The position numbers and the translations under genes were made by a program. Below, one piece after another: positions 15,568-22,555 of a stretch of DNA of 32,240 bases (the first letter of the stretch is position 1; every line of letters begins with the position of its first letter). Origin of the DNA: Paenibacillus tuaregi (lineage in GTDB: Bacteria; Bacillota; Bacilli; Paenibacillales; Paenibacillaceae); the NCBI RefSeq assembly GCF_900086655.1, contig NZ_LT575476.1, forward strand, positions 5,567,125-5,599,364. Reading direction: 5' to 3'. Under the pieces are notes generated by a model, which made no database searches, was not told where the DNA came from, and saw nothing but the letters and a program-made list of their open reading frames with translations.

Positions 15568-16452
15568 ATGAGCAGGATGGAAGATATATCGACGCCCAAA
15601 AGAACGAAGGAGATCATACAGCGGCACGGCTTCTCCTTCAAGAAAAGCCTGGGCCAGAACTTTCTGATCGATCAGAATATTCTGGGCAAAATTGTCGGTG
15701 CGGCTGAACTAGATGAAACGAAGGGGGCCCTTGAGATCGGTCCTGGAATAGGCGCACTGACCCAGAAGCTGGCTGAAACGGCAGGCAAAGTGACAGCTGT
15801 AGAGATCGATCAGCGCCTTATTCCTATCCTGGAAGAGGTACTTGAGCCATACGGTCATGTACGGGTCATCCATGGGGATGTGCTGAAGTTGGACCTCCGT
15901 GAGGTGATTGAGCGGGAGTATGCTGATCAGACCGGTGTCAGCGTCGTCGCTAATCTCCCTTACTATGTGACGACACCTATTATTATGAAGCTGCTCGAAG
16001 AGCATCTGCCTCTGGAGAATATTGTGGTTATGATTCAGAAGGAGGTGGCAGAGCGTATGGCCGCCTCACCGGGGGGCAAGGAGTACGGGAGCCTGAGCAT
16101 TGCGGTCCAGTACTACTGTGAGCCTGAACTGGTCTGCACCGTTCCGCATACGGTCTTTATTCCCCAGCCTAATGTCGACTCGGCGGTTATCCGCCTGAAG
16201 GTTCGTCAGGAAGCTCCGGTAGAGGTGGAGGATGAGGCATTCTTTTTTACCGTGGTACAAGCTTCATTCGCCCAGCGGAGAAAAACGATCTCCAATAACC
16301 TGAAGACGCGCTTCTTCGCAAGCGAAGGCCGTGAGGAGCTGGAGAGGCTGCTTGGGGAGGCCGAGATTCTGCCGTCGCGGCGGGCTGAGACGTTAAGCCT
16401 TGAAGAATTCGCACGCCTCAGCAATGTTCTGAAGCAGGCAGGACTGAAATAG
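15568..16452 (+). CDS. rsmA: 16S rRNA dimethyladenosine transferase RsmA (KsgA)
   Basis: RsmA dimethylates A1518 and A1519 near the 3' end of 16S rRNA. The 294-residue protein shows FSFKKSLGQNFLID, the SAM motif LEIGPGIGALTQKLAE, acidic motif II AVEIDQRLIPIL, and the catalytic NLPYYVTTPI. The C-terminal helical domain includes FAQRRKTISNNLK. AAAGGAGA lies before the ATG, and the spacing of three nt from rnmV suggests co-transcription. Confidence 0.97.
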   Translation: MSRMEDISTPKRTKEIIQRHGFSFKKSLGQNFLIDQNILGKIVGAAELDETKGALEIGPGIGALTQKLAETAGKVTAVEIDQRLIPILEEVLEPYGHVRVIHGDVLKLDLREVIEREYADQTGVSVVANLPYYVTTPIIMKLLEEHLPLENIVVMIQKEVAERMAASPGGKEYGSLSIAVQYYCEPELVCTVPHTVFIPQPNVDSAVIRLKVRQEAPVEVEDEAFFFTVVQASFAQRRKTISNNLKTRFFASEGREELERLLGEAEILPSRRAETLSLEEFARLSNVLKQAGLK

Positions 16453-16531
16453 AAATTGAGTACGCTGTGAAGGCTGACAGAAGGAACCAAAGCCCAGGTT
16501 CGCCCATACGATAAGTCTAGAGGTGATGGAC

Positions 16532-17437
16532 TTGACGAATTTGGGAGACCTGGTGGTACGTAAATCTTACGGGGGAGATGTCACCTTCCGTGTGGAATCT
16601 TTGACACGTGGCAGCGCGGTCATTAAAGGAACTGAATTCCGCCTGCTCGCGGATGCCCCTATTGCGGACCTGGTTAAGGTAGATCGTCCCGCTCAATCGG
16701 AGAAATCAAAGCGGGCGAGAATTAAAGCGACGGAGTCCCTGCAGCGGCTGCAGCAGGACAGAAAAGTGCTTGAGGAACGAAACCAGGCCGAACTGATGCA
16801 GGAGCTGCATTCGTACTCGGTAGGGGGACCCGCATACTTTGAGGTGCCGGGGAAGGTGCTGCATTTGGATGGCGATCCAGCCTACTTGAGAAAGAGCCTC
16901 GACCTGTATGAGAGGCTGAGGGTGCCAGCGGACGGTTACTACGTTCAGGAGGCAGCTATGGCGGATGCCCTTCGGCAGTTGCTTCCAAGAGTACGTCCGG
17001 ATATTGTGGTGATAACGGGACATGACGGCGTGCTCAAGAGCATGATTCATCATGATCTCTACAGCTTGAACAGCTACAAGAACTCCCGCAACTTTGTTGA
17101 GGCGATTCAGGTGGCCCGCCAGTATGAGCGCGACTTCGATGCGCTAACGATTGTGGCTGGGGCCTGCCAGTCCCACTTCGAGGCGCTGTTGCAAGCTGGG
17201 GCGAACTTTGCAAGCTCGCCGGCCCGGATCTTAATCCATGCGCTGGACCCGGTGTATATTGCCGCCAAGGCTTCATTTACGCCGATCCGCAGTACGATTC
17301 ATATTACCGATGTGCTGAACCATACCATCAGCGGTATTCAAGGTGTAGGAGGAATCGAGACAAGGGGGAGCTACCGCATCGGCCTGCCCCGGTTCCGGGA
17401 TCTCTCCAAGCTGAATGTGGTCCCATCGGCCAATTAA
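16532..17437 (+). CDS. yabG: sporulation-specific protease YabG
   Basis: YabG is a mother-cell (sigma-K in B. subtilis) cysteine-type protease that processes spore coat proteins and creates substrates for Tgl cross-linking. The 301-residue protein shows the family N-terminus (GDLVVRKSYGGDVTFRV), the VLHLDGDPAYLRKSLDLYERLRVPADGYYV block, the ITGHDG segment and DALTIVAGACQSHFEALLQAGANFASSPARILIHALDPV with the conserved Cys and His. I chose TTG 16532 because AGAGGTGA (16519-16526) covers the upstream GTG and ATG and is well spaced from it; this also lines up with the family N-terminus. No clear sigma-K promoter was found. Confidence 0.9.
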   Translation: MTNLGDLVVRKSYGGDVTFRVESLTRGSAVIKGTEFRLLADAPIADLVKVDRPAQSEKSKRARIKATESLQRLQQDRKVLEERNQAELMQELHSYSVGGPAYFEVPGKVLHLDGDPAYLRKSLDLYERLRVPADGYYVQEAAMADALRQLLPRVRPDIVVITGHDGVLKSMIHHDLYSLNSYKNSRNFVEAIQVARQYERDFDALTIVAGACQSHFEALLQAGANFASSPARILIHALDPVYIAAKASFTPIRSTIHITDVLNHTISGIQGVGGIETRGSYRIGLPRFRDLSKLNVVPSAN

Positions 17438-17470
17438 TCGACAAAAGCTTATATCGCTTAGGCAATCTGT

Positions 17471-17495
17471 AGGTCCCTGGTATGGGGCCTTTTTT
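17471..17495 (+). terminator. yabG terminator
   Basis: AGGTCCC pairs with GGGGCCT (one G-U) and is followed by TTTTT, 33 nt after the yabG stop. Confidence 0.8.
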
Positions 17496-17635
17496 GTTGT
17501 ATCGCCATGATCATCCTGAGCAAACTAAGTCTCAGTAAACCTAAAACCAAAGGGGAATGGGGCCTTGGTTACAGAACCACTTTCAATGTCCAGAGGAAGG
17601 AATCAGCGGCATCTATAGGCTCCGGAAAAAAATCA

Positions 17636-17665
17636 TTGACAATGCTTTTTTACCCCTGATATAAT
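17636..17665 (+). promoter_or_regulatory. upstream veg promoter (sigma-A)
   Basis: TTGACA (17636-17641) and TATAAT (17660-17665), both perfect consensus, spacer 18 bp. Confidence 0.85.
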
Positions 17666-17678
17666 TATTTATTTTGAC

Positions 17679-17707
17679 TTGACAATAAGTCTTATTAGCG
17701 TTATAAT
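17679..17707 (+). promoter_or_regulatory. downstream veg promoter (sigma-A, full consensus)
   Basis: TTGACA (17679-17684) and TATAAT (17702-17707) with a 17-bp spacer: an exact consensus promoter 27 bp from the veg start codon. The B. subtilis veg promoter is one of the strongest vegetative promoters, which fits. Confidence 0.92.
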
Positions 17708-17733
17708 GGACAAGAAAGAGGTGGTCATAGGTA

Positions 17734-18015
17734 ATGGCGAAAAATGCGCTGTCGGAAATTAAGAACAATCTCGAAGCTCATGTTGGACAGAAGATTCTGC
17801 TGCGTGCGAATGGTGGTCGCCGTAAGACCGTTGAACGCACGGGTGTTCTAGAGGAGACCTATCCCTCTGTCTTTATTGTCAAGCTTGATGAAGAGCAGCA
17901 GACCTTCAAGCGTGTATCCTACAGTTATGCCGATATACTGACCGAATCCGTTGAAGTAACGATCTGTGATGACAACACGGATAGCGAGATGAGGATTTCG
18001 TATATTAAACCTTAA
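17734..18015 (+). CDS. veg: Veg protein
   Basis: This 93-residue protein matches Veg, a small conserved firmicute protein linked in B. subtilis to biofilm gene expression (interference with SinR) and spore outgrowth; its molecular function is not settled. The family signature is ALSEIKNNLEAHVGQKILLRANGGRRKTVERTGVLEETYPSVFIVKLDEE, with YSYADILTESVEVTI further on. The fold is Sm-like/SH3-like in appearance. AGAGGTGG lies before the ATG. Two tandem consensus promoters upstream predict high expression, and a terminator follows. Confidence 0.96.
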   Translation: MAKNALSEIKNNLEAHVGQKILLRANGGRRKTVERTGVLEETYPSVFIVKLDEEQQTFKRVSYSYADILTESVEVTICDDNTDSEMRISYIKP

Positions 18016-18044
18016 ACCTTGAACCTTAAGTCTTTAACATTTAA

Positions 18045-18075
18045 CAGCAGTCTTGACCCCGGTCAGGCTGCTTTT
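18045..18075 (+). terminator. veg terminator
   Basis: AGCAG...TTGACC pairs with GGTCA...CTGCT as a GC-rich hairpin ending in CTTTT, 30 nt after the veg stop. Confidence 0.7.
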
Positions 18076-18119
18076 ATTCATTTACAGGGTCTGTACAGGA
18101 ATATGGATGTGCTTCCCGT

Positions 18120-18148
18120 GCATGAGGTTCTTGACGCTGCGCATACTA
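18120..18148 (+). promoter_or_regulatory. candidate sigma-G promoter of sspF
   Basis: GCATG (18120-18124) and CATACTA (18142-18148), 17 bp apart, fit the forespore sigma-G consensus (GHATR, 17-18 bp, CATWHTA) at every position. The start would lie about 35 nt before the sspF start codon. Confidence 0.65.
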
Positions 18149-18187
18149 ACAGCGTTCCTACTCATCGATCCAAAAGGAGGGTCTCTC

Positions 18188-18367
18188 ATGTCGCGCAGAA
18201 GACGCAGTGTCATGTCCGAAGATCTGAAGGTGGAGCTTGCGAAAGACCTGGGCTTTTATGATACCGTCCAAAAAGAAGGATGGGGCGGAATTAAGGCCAA
18301 GGACGCGGGCAATATGATAAAAAGGGCCATTCAGCTCGCGGAGCAGTCGGCATCCCGCAATTCCTAA
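18188..18367 (+). CDS. sspF: small acid-soluble spore protein SspF family
   Basis: This 59-residue protein belongs to the SspF-like minor alpha/beta-type SASPs that bind spore DNA in the forespore. The sequence MSRRRRSVMSEDLKVELAKDLGFYDTVQKEGWGGIKAKDAGNMIKRAIQLAEQ shows the family pattern, including the basic N-terminus, ELAKDLGFYD and GWGGI-KDAGNMIKRAI. AAAGGAGGG lies six nt before ATG 18188; the longer reading frame upstream lies across the promoter and is not coding. The position between veg and ispE is the same as in B. subtilis. Confidence 0.94.
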   Translation: MSRRRRSVMSEDLKVELAKDLGFYDTVQKEGWGGIKAKDAGNMIKRAIQLAEQSASRNS

Positions 18368-18376
18368 ACTTCTTTA

Positions 18377-18405
18377 AGGCTCCTCCAGCGATGGAGGAGC
18401 CTTTG
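18377..18405 (+). terminator. sspF terminator
   Basis: AGGCTCCTCC and GGAGGAGCCT form a perfect 10-bp stem with a 6-nt loop, nine nt after the stop. The T tract is short (TT), so efficiency is uncertain. Confidence 0.65.
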
Positions 18406-18443
18406 ACGTATCTGTATCAAAATAAGACTTCATTAGAACTTTT

Positions 18444-18452
18444 TGTTATAAT
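18444..18452 (+). promoter_or_regulatory. possible extended -10 promoter of ispE
   Basis: TG-T-TATAAT is an extended -10 element about 70 nt before ispE. No good -35 hexamer lies at 16-18 bp. Confidence 0.4.
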
Positions 18453-18520
18453 AAACAAAATAAAAGCGTTATTCAGTTGAATGCAGCTTACAGATGGAAA
18501 CTTAAGAGTAGGTGACGCCT

Positions 18521-19375
18521 TTGAAAATATACGAAAAAGCACCGGCCAAAATTAATTTAATGCTCGATGTATTACATAAACGGCCTGACGGCTATCATGA
18601 AGTGGAAATGGTCATGACCATGGTCGATTTGGCGGATCGGCTTGAAATGAAGGAGCTGCCGCGTGATACCATTATCATATCCAGCCAGGTGGGCTATATC
18701 CCGCTGGATGAGAAGAATCTGGCCTTTCAGGCAGCCAGGCTGATTAAAGAGCGGTATCAGGTATCCAAGGGCGTGTATATTCACCTGGATAAGAAAATTC
18801 CTGTGGCTGCCGGTCTCGCCGGGGGCAGCAGTGACGCCGCAGCGACTTTGCGGGGACTTAACCGGCTGTGGAATCTTGGAATTCCCCTGGAGGAGCTGCA
18901 GGAGCTCGGAGCGGAGCTGGGCTCAGATGTCCCCTTCTGTGTCAAAGGGGGCACAGCCTTGGCAACAGGGCGGGGAGAGATTCTCACCCCGCTTCCGAAT
19001 CCCCCGCAGTGCTGGGTCATTCTGGCGAAGCTGCCCATCAATGTGTCTACCGCAGAGGTGTACGGCCGCTTCCGCAGCGATAAAGTGGTGCGCCACCCTT
19101 CCGCACAACGGATGCAGACCGCAATTGAGCGAGGGTCCTTCTCTGCGGTCTGCAGCGAGCTTGGTAATGTGCTCGAGGACGTGACCCTGCAGATGCATCC
19201 GGAGGTGGCTCAGCTCAGGGACACGATGCTCCGTCTGGGTACAGACGGGGTGCTTATGTCCGGCAGCGGGCCAACGGTGTTCGGTCTAGTGTCGAAGGAA
19301 TCGAAGGTAGCCCGGATCTATAACGGGCTGCGTGGGTTCTGCAAAGAAGTATACGCGGTGCGCCTTCTGACATAA
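18521..19375 (+). CDS. ispE: 4-diphosphocytidyl-2-C-methyl-D-erythritol kinase
   Basis: IspE phosphorylates CDP-methylerythritol in the MEP pathway of isoprenoid synthesis. This GHMP kinase of 284 residues shows EKAPAKINLMLDVLHKRPDGYHEVEMVM near the start, the ATP-binding PVAAGLAGGSSDAAATLRGLN, SDVPFCVKGGTALATGRGE and the C-terminal VLMSGSGPTVFGL. I chose TTG 18521, five nt after AGGTGA; the upstream in-frame GTG at 18512 is inside that SD. The N-terminus then agrees with B. subtilis IspE. Confidence 0.95.
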   Translation: MKIYEKAPAKINLMLDVLHKRPDGYHEVEMVMTMVDLADRLEMKELPRDTIIISSQVGYIPLDEKNLAFQAARLIKERYQVSKGVYIHLDKKIPVAAGLAGGSSDAAATLRGLNRLWNLGIPLEELQELGAELGSDVPFCVKGGTALATGRGEILTPLPNPPQCWVILAKLPINVSTAEVYGRFRSDKVVRHPSAQRMQTAIERGSFSAVCSELGNVLEDVTLQMHPEVAQLRDTMLRLGTDGVLMSGSGPTVFGLVSKESKVARIYNGLRGFCKEVYAVRLLT

Positions 19376-19399
19376 GGAAGACCGCCAGACATTTACACT

Positions 19400-19428
19400 T
19401 GGACAAACACGTACAAAAGTGGTATATT
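19400..19428 (+). promoter_or_regulatory. candidate sigma-A promoter of purR
   Basis: TGGACA (19400-19405) and TATATT (19423-19428) are 17 bp apart, each one base from consensus. A start near 19435 gives a leader of about 80 nt. Confidence 0.5.
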
Positions 19429-19516
19429 TTCATTAAAATATTCGGATTTTATATAGAAAGAGCCAAAGGGCATATGCTTGCCCGGGGTTCTTTGTCTATT
19501 TAGCGAGGGGTCTTTC

Positions 19517-20356
19517 GTGAAAAAATTAAAAAGAAGCGCCAGATTGGTGGAAATGACCCAATATCTGCTGCTCCGCCCGCATCACTTAATTCCACTTACC
19601 ACCTTTGCCGAACGTTATGGGGCTGCTAAATCCTCCATCAGTGAGGATTTGTCAATCATCAAGGAGGTATTTGAAGAGGAAGGAATGGGCGACCTGCTGA
19701 CCCTGGCCGGTGCGGCTGGCGGGGTGAAGTTTATTCCTAAAGTTGGGGAAGCGCACGCGCGGGAATTTATTGATCAATTGTGTGCGATGCTGTCCGACCA
19801 GAGCCGGATACTGCCAGGCGGATATTTGTATATGTCAGATTTATTGGGACTTCCGAATTTAATGAATGAAGCCGGCAAGCTTTTTGCAACCGTATTCGCG
19901 AATCAGAATATCGATGTAATCATGACGGTGGAGACCAAGGGTATCCCGCTGGCCTACGCCACGGGAGCGCAGCTTAATCTGCCTGTTGTGCTCGTCCGGC
20001 GGGATCATCAGGTGACTGAAGGTTCAGCGGTAAGCATTAACTATGTCTCCGGCTCCCATAAGAGCCTGCATACGATGACCTTGTCACGCCGAGCGCTTAA
20101 GGAGAACTCCCGCGTGCTCATAGTTGATGACTTTATGAAGGCGGGAGGCACAATACAGGGCATGGTGGATCTGCTGGCTGAATTTAACGCCACAGTCGCT
20201 GGAGTTGGTGTACTCGTAGAGTCAGGTGAAGTGGAATCCGGACAGCGTCTGCTGCACGATTATGTGTCTTTGGCCACACTCGCCGCAGTGGACCCCAAAG
20301 AGAAGGAAATTGTAGTTCAGCCCGGTAATTATTTCAGCAGGTTGAAAGCCCTATAG
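19517..20356 (+). CDS. purR: purine operon repressor PurR
   Basis: PurR represses purine synthesis genes in firmicutes; PRPP relieves binding and (p)ppGpp competes for the same pocket. The 279-residue protein has an N-terminal winged helix (KRSARLVEMTQYLLLRPHHLIPLTTFAERYGAAKSSISEDLS is the conserved region) and a C-terminal phosphoribosyltransferase-like domain with the PRPP loop VLIVDDFMKAGGT at 200-212. The GTG at 19517 is preceded by GAGGGG; the longer open frame from 19478 runs into the leader. In B. subtilis purR is followed by yabJ (ridA); here yabJ is missing and spoVG comes next. Confidence 0.95.
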   Translation: MKKLKRSARLVEMTQYLLLRPHHLIPLTTFAERYGAAKSSISEDLSIIKEVFEEEGMGDLLTLAGAAGGVKFIPKVGEAHAREFIDQLCAMLSDQSRILPGGYLYMSDLLGLPNLMNEAGKLFATVFANQNIDVIMTVETKGIPLAYATGAQLNLPVVLVRRDHQVTEGSAVSINYVSGSHKSLHTMTLSRRALKENSRVLIVDDFMKAGGTIQGMVDLLAEFNATVAGVGVLVESGEVESGQRLLHDYVSLATLAAVDPKEKEIVVQPGNYFSRLKAL

Positions 20357-20419
20357 ACCTGTGGATAACCTTACAAATCTTATCGGATTTAGACGAATCC
20401 AGTCGAAAACCTTTTTAAA

Positions 20420-20450
20420 TAAAAAAAATTCCTAAATTTAGGCCTTTTTG
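20420..20450. terminator. weak AT-rich hairpin after purR
   Basis: CCTAAATTTAGG (20431-20442) is a palindrome flanked by an A tract before and CCTTTTTG after. The layout suits a weak bidirectional terminator, but the stem is short. Confidence 0.35.
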
Positions 20451-20461
20451 TTCGTAAAAAA

Positions 20462-20490
20462 AGAGGATTTCCGTTTGCAATGTGGAATAT
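20462..20490 (+). promoter_or_regulatory. sigma-H promoter of spoVG
   Basis: AGAGGATTT (20462-20470) and GTGGAATAT (20482-20490), 11 bp apart, match the sigma-H consensus RNAGGAWWW - N11-12 - RNNGAATWW at each position. spoVG of B. subtilis is the classic sigma-H-dependent gene, which supports the call. Confidence 0.82.
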
Positions 20491-20528
20491 TACACCAAGT
20501 CTCTGATGGAAAAAGGTGGTGAACACAT

Positions 20529-20813
20529 ATGCAAATTACGGATGTAAGACTTCGCCGTGTAAGCTCAGAGGGCAGAATGAAGGCAATCGCATCCATTACC
20601 ATCGACAACGAGTTTGTTGTTCATGACATTCGCGTCATCGACGGAAACAATGGAATGTTTGTTGCTATGCCAAGCAAGCGTACGCCTGACGGTGAGTTCC
20701 GGGACATCGCTCATCCGATTTCTTCCGGTACCCGCGAGAAGATCCAAGCTGCCGTTCTGGCTGAGTACGATCGCGCAGCGGTTGAGGAAGAAGTTATCGT
20801 TGAAGGGGCTTAA
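20529..20813 (+). CDS. spoVG: septation/sporulation regulator SpoVG
   Basis: SpoVG is a small nucleic-acid-binding regulator, needed in B. subtilis for cortex formation and influencing asymmetric septation. The 94-residue protein matches the family throughout: MQITDVRLRRVSSEGRMKAIASITIDNEFVVHDIRVIDGNNGMFVAMPSKRTPDGEFRDIAHPISS. AAAGGTGGTG lies before the ATG. It is monocistronic here: a sigma-H promoter upstream and a terminator downstream. Confidence 0.97.
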   Translation: MQITDVRLRRVSSEGRMKAIASITIDNEFVVHDIRVIDGNNGMFVAMPSKRTPDGEFRDIAHPISSGTREKIQAAVLAEYDRAAVEEEVIVEGA

Positions 20814-20858
20814 GTTTCAATCTGTATAGGAGTTATGTCTTAACTTATTGGGGTTCAA

Positions 20859-20895
20859 GAAAAGAGAGCCATGTACTTGGCTCTCTTTTCTTTTT
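20859..20895 (+). terminator. spoVG terminator
   Basis: GAAAAGAGAGCCA and TGGCTCTCTTTTC form a perfect 13-bp stem followed by TTTTT. Confidence 0.93.
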
Positions 20896-20947
20896 GCGCA
20901 GAATAAGATATATTCAGTAATGAGTTCAAGAGAGGGAGGCCGGGGCC

Positions 20948-22345
20948 TTGAAAAGATTAGCAATTGTTCTTGCTGCAGGACAGGGAAAACGCATGAAGTC
21001 GAAACTTTATAAAGTGCTGCACCCCGTATGCGGCAAACCGATGGTCGGACATGTTCTTGACACCGTGAAAAAAGTCAATTGTGAACGCAGTATCGTGGTC
21101 GTAGGTCATGGTGCTGAAGCCGTCCAGTCTTATCTTGGAACATCAGCTGAATATGTACTCCAGGAGCAGCAGCTGGGTACAGGCCATGCCGTGAAGATGG
21201 CCAAAGATCTGCTGGGTAATGAAGAGGGAGTGACTATCGTCATTTGTGGCGATACACCGCTCGTGACCTCAGAGACATTGGAAGAGCTGATGAAGCTTCA
21301 TCAAAGCAAAGGCGCAGCCGCTACGATTCTTTCGGCAGTAATGGACAACCCTACGGGGTATGGACGTATTATCCGCGGGGAAGATGGAGCCGTAACACAG
21401 ATCGTGGAACAGAAGGACTGTACGCCAGAGCAGGATGCGGTAAAGGAAATTAACACAGGCACTTATTGTTTTGATAATGCAAAATTGTTTGCGGCCTTGG
21501 ATAAGGTAACAAATCAGAACGCGCAGCAGGAATATTATTTAACGGATGTTATTGGGATTCTGGTCGGGGAAGGCGAGGTTGTTAGCGCTTTCGTAACCGA
21601 CGATATATCTGAATCGATCGGGGTTAATGACCGTGTCGCTCTATCCGAAGCGGAAAGATATATGCGTCAGCGTATCATCAAGAAGCATATGCTGAATGGA
21701 GTTACCATCATTGATCCAAGTTCAACTTACATCGGTGCAGATGCGGTTATTGGTTCAGACACTGTAATTTATCCGGGAACTATGATTTCAGGAAATACAA
21801 TAATCGGAGAACAATGTGAAATAGGACCTTCTACAGAGATTACAGACAGCCGTCTGCTGGATGGGGTTACTGTTAAACATTCCGTACTCCATCAGGCGGA
21901 AGCCGGCAATGGAACAACCGTCGGGCCTTTCGCTTATTTGCGTCCGGGAACAAAACTTGGCCAGAAGGTCAAGGTTGGCGATTTTGTGGAAATCAAGAAC
22001 GCTTCACTGGATGACGGCTCTAAAGTATCTCACCTGAGTTACATTGGTGATGCCAAAGTCGGGAAGAATGTAAATATCGGCTGTGGCGCGATTACGGTCA
22101 ATTATGATGGATATAATAAGTCAATTACCGAAATTGAGGATGATGCCTTCATCGGCAGTAACGTCAACCTGATTGCACCGGTTAAGGTGGGTAAAGGGGC
22201 TTATGTCGTGGCAGGCTCCACGATCACCCATTCGGTATCTGATAATGACCTCGCGATTGCAAGGCAGCGGCAGGAGAATAAATCCGGTTATGCGGAGAAA
22301 ATCCGGGCTCGCGCCCAAGCGAAAAAGCAAAGAGAGCAGGATTAA
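20948..22345 (+). CDS. glmU: bifunctional UDP-N-acetylglucosamine pyrophosphorylase / glucosamine-1-phosphate N-acetyltransferase
   Basis: GlmU acetylates glucosamine-1-phosphate and uridylates the product to make UDP-GlcNAc for peptidoglycan and teichoic acids. The N-terminal pyrophosphorylase domain shows VLAAGQGKRMKSKLYKVLHPVCGKPM; EQQLGTGHAVKMA and VICGDTPLVT follow. From about residue 250 the left-handed beta-helix hexapeptide repeats begin, with the acetyltransferase site in FAYLRPGTKLG...FVEIKNASL...SHLSYIGDAKVGKNVNIGCGAITVNYDG. The length of 465 fits the family. The start is TTG after GGGAGG. prs follows after ~210 nt. Confidence 0.97.
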   Translation: MKRLAIVLAAGQGKRMKSKLYKVLHPVCGKPMVGHVLDTVKKVNCERSIVVVGHGAEAVQSYLGTSAEYVLQEQQLGTGHAVKMAKDLLGNEEGVTIVICGDTPLVTSETLEELMKLHQSKGAAATILSAVMDNPTGYGRIIRGEDGAVTQIVEQKDCTPEQDAVKEINTGTYCFDNAKLFAALDKVTNQNAQQEYYLTDVIGILVGEGEVVSAFVTDDISESIGVNDRVALSEAERYMRQRIIKKHMLNGVTIIDPSSTYIGADAVIGSDTVIYPGTMISGNTIIGEQCEIGPSTEITDSRLLDGVTVKHSVLHQAEAGNGTTVGPFAYLRPGTKLGQKVKVGDFVEIKNASLDDGSKVSHLSYIGDAKVGKNVNIGCGAITVNYDGYNKSITEIEDDAFIGSNVNLIAPVKVGKGAYVVAGSTITHSVSDNDLAIARQRQENKSGYAEKIRARAQAKKQREQD

Positions 22346-22392
22346 GCGGCTCTTAACCATACTCATACGGAATGAACAGGAGACGGCGCTGC

Positions 22393-22429
22393 GGGAGGTT
22401 CCTGCGCAGTCCACCTTTAGGAGCCTCCC
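22393..22429 (+). other. GC-rich hairpin after glmU
   Basis: GGGAGGTTCC and GGAGCCTCCC pair over 10 bp (one G-U) around a 17-nt loop. There is no T tract, so it is more likely an RNA processing or stabilising element than an intrinsic terminator. Confidence 0.55.
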
Positions 22430-22467
22430 TAAGATCATTCGCTCTACTTAAGCAAATAATGCGTCCG

Positions 22468-22529
22468 TTTAGTTCAATCCGTATGGATTGAACTAAAGTC
22501 TGGTCATGGATATGTTCTTTAGTTCAATC
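22468..22529 (+). promoter_or_regulatory. prs leader with two mutually exclusive hairpins
   Basis: TTTAGTTCAATCC (22468-22480) pairs perfectly over 13 bp with GGATTGAACTAAA (22485-22497) around a 4-nt loop. A second direct copy, CTTTAGTTCAATC (22517-22529), can pair with the same central arm (22486-22498), also over 13 bp. Only one hairpin can form at a time. The distal copy ends about 10 nt before the prs Shine-Dalgarno (GGAGGG). No T tract is present. Confidence 0.7.
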
Positions 22530-22555
22530 AATTCAGCACGGAGGGTTTTAATTTT

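Noticed and set aside
18019..18261. ORF between veg and sspF
   Set aside because: It runs through the veg terminator and the sspF promoter and overlaps sspF out of frame.
22381..22429. Hairpin after glmU considered as intrinsic terminator
   Set aside because: The stem is good but no T tract follows, so I list it only as a hairpin.
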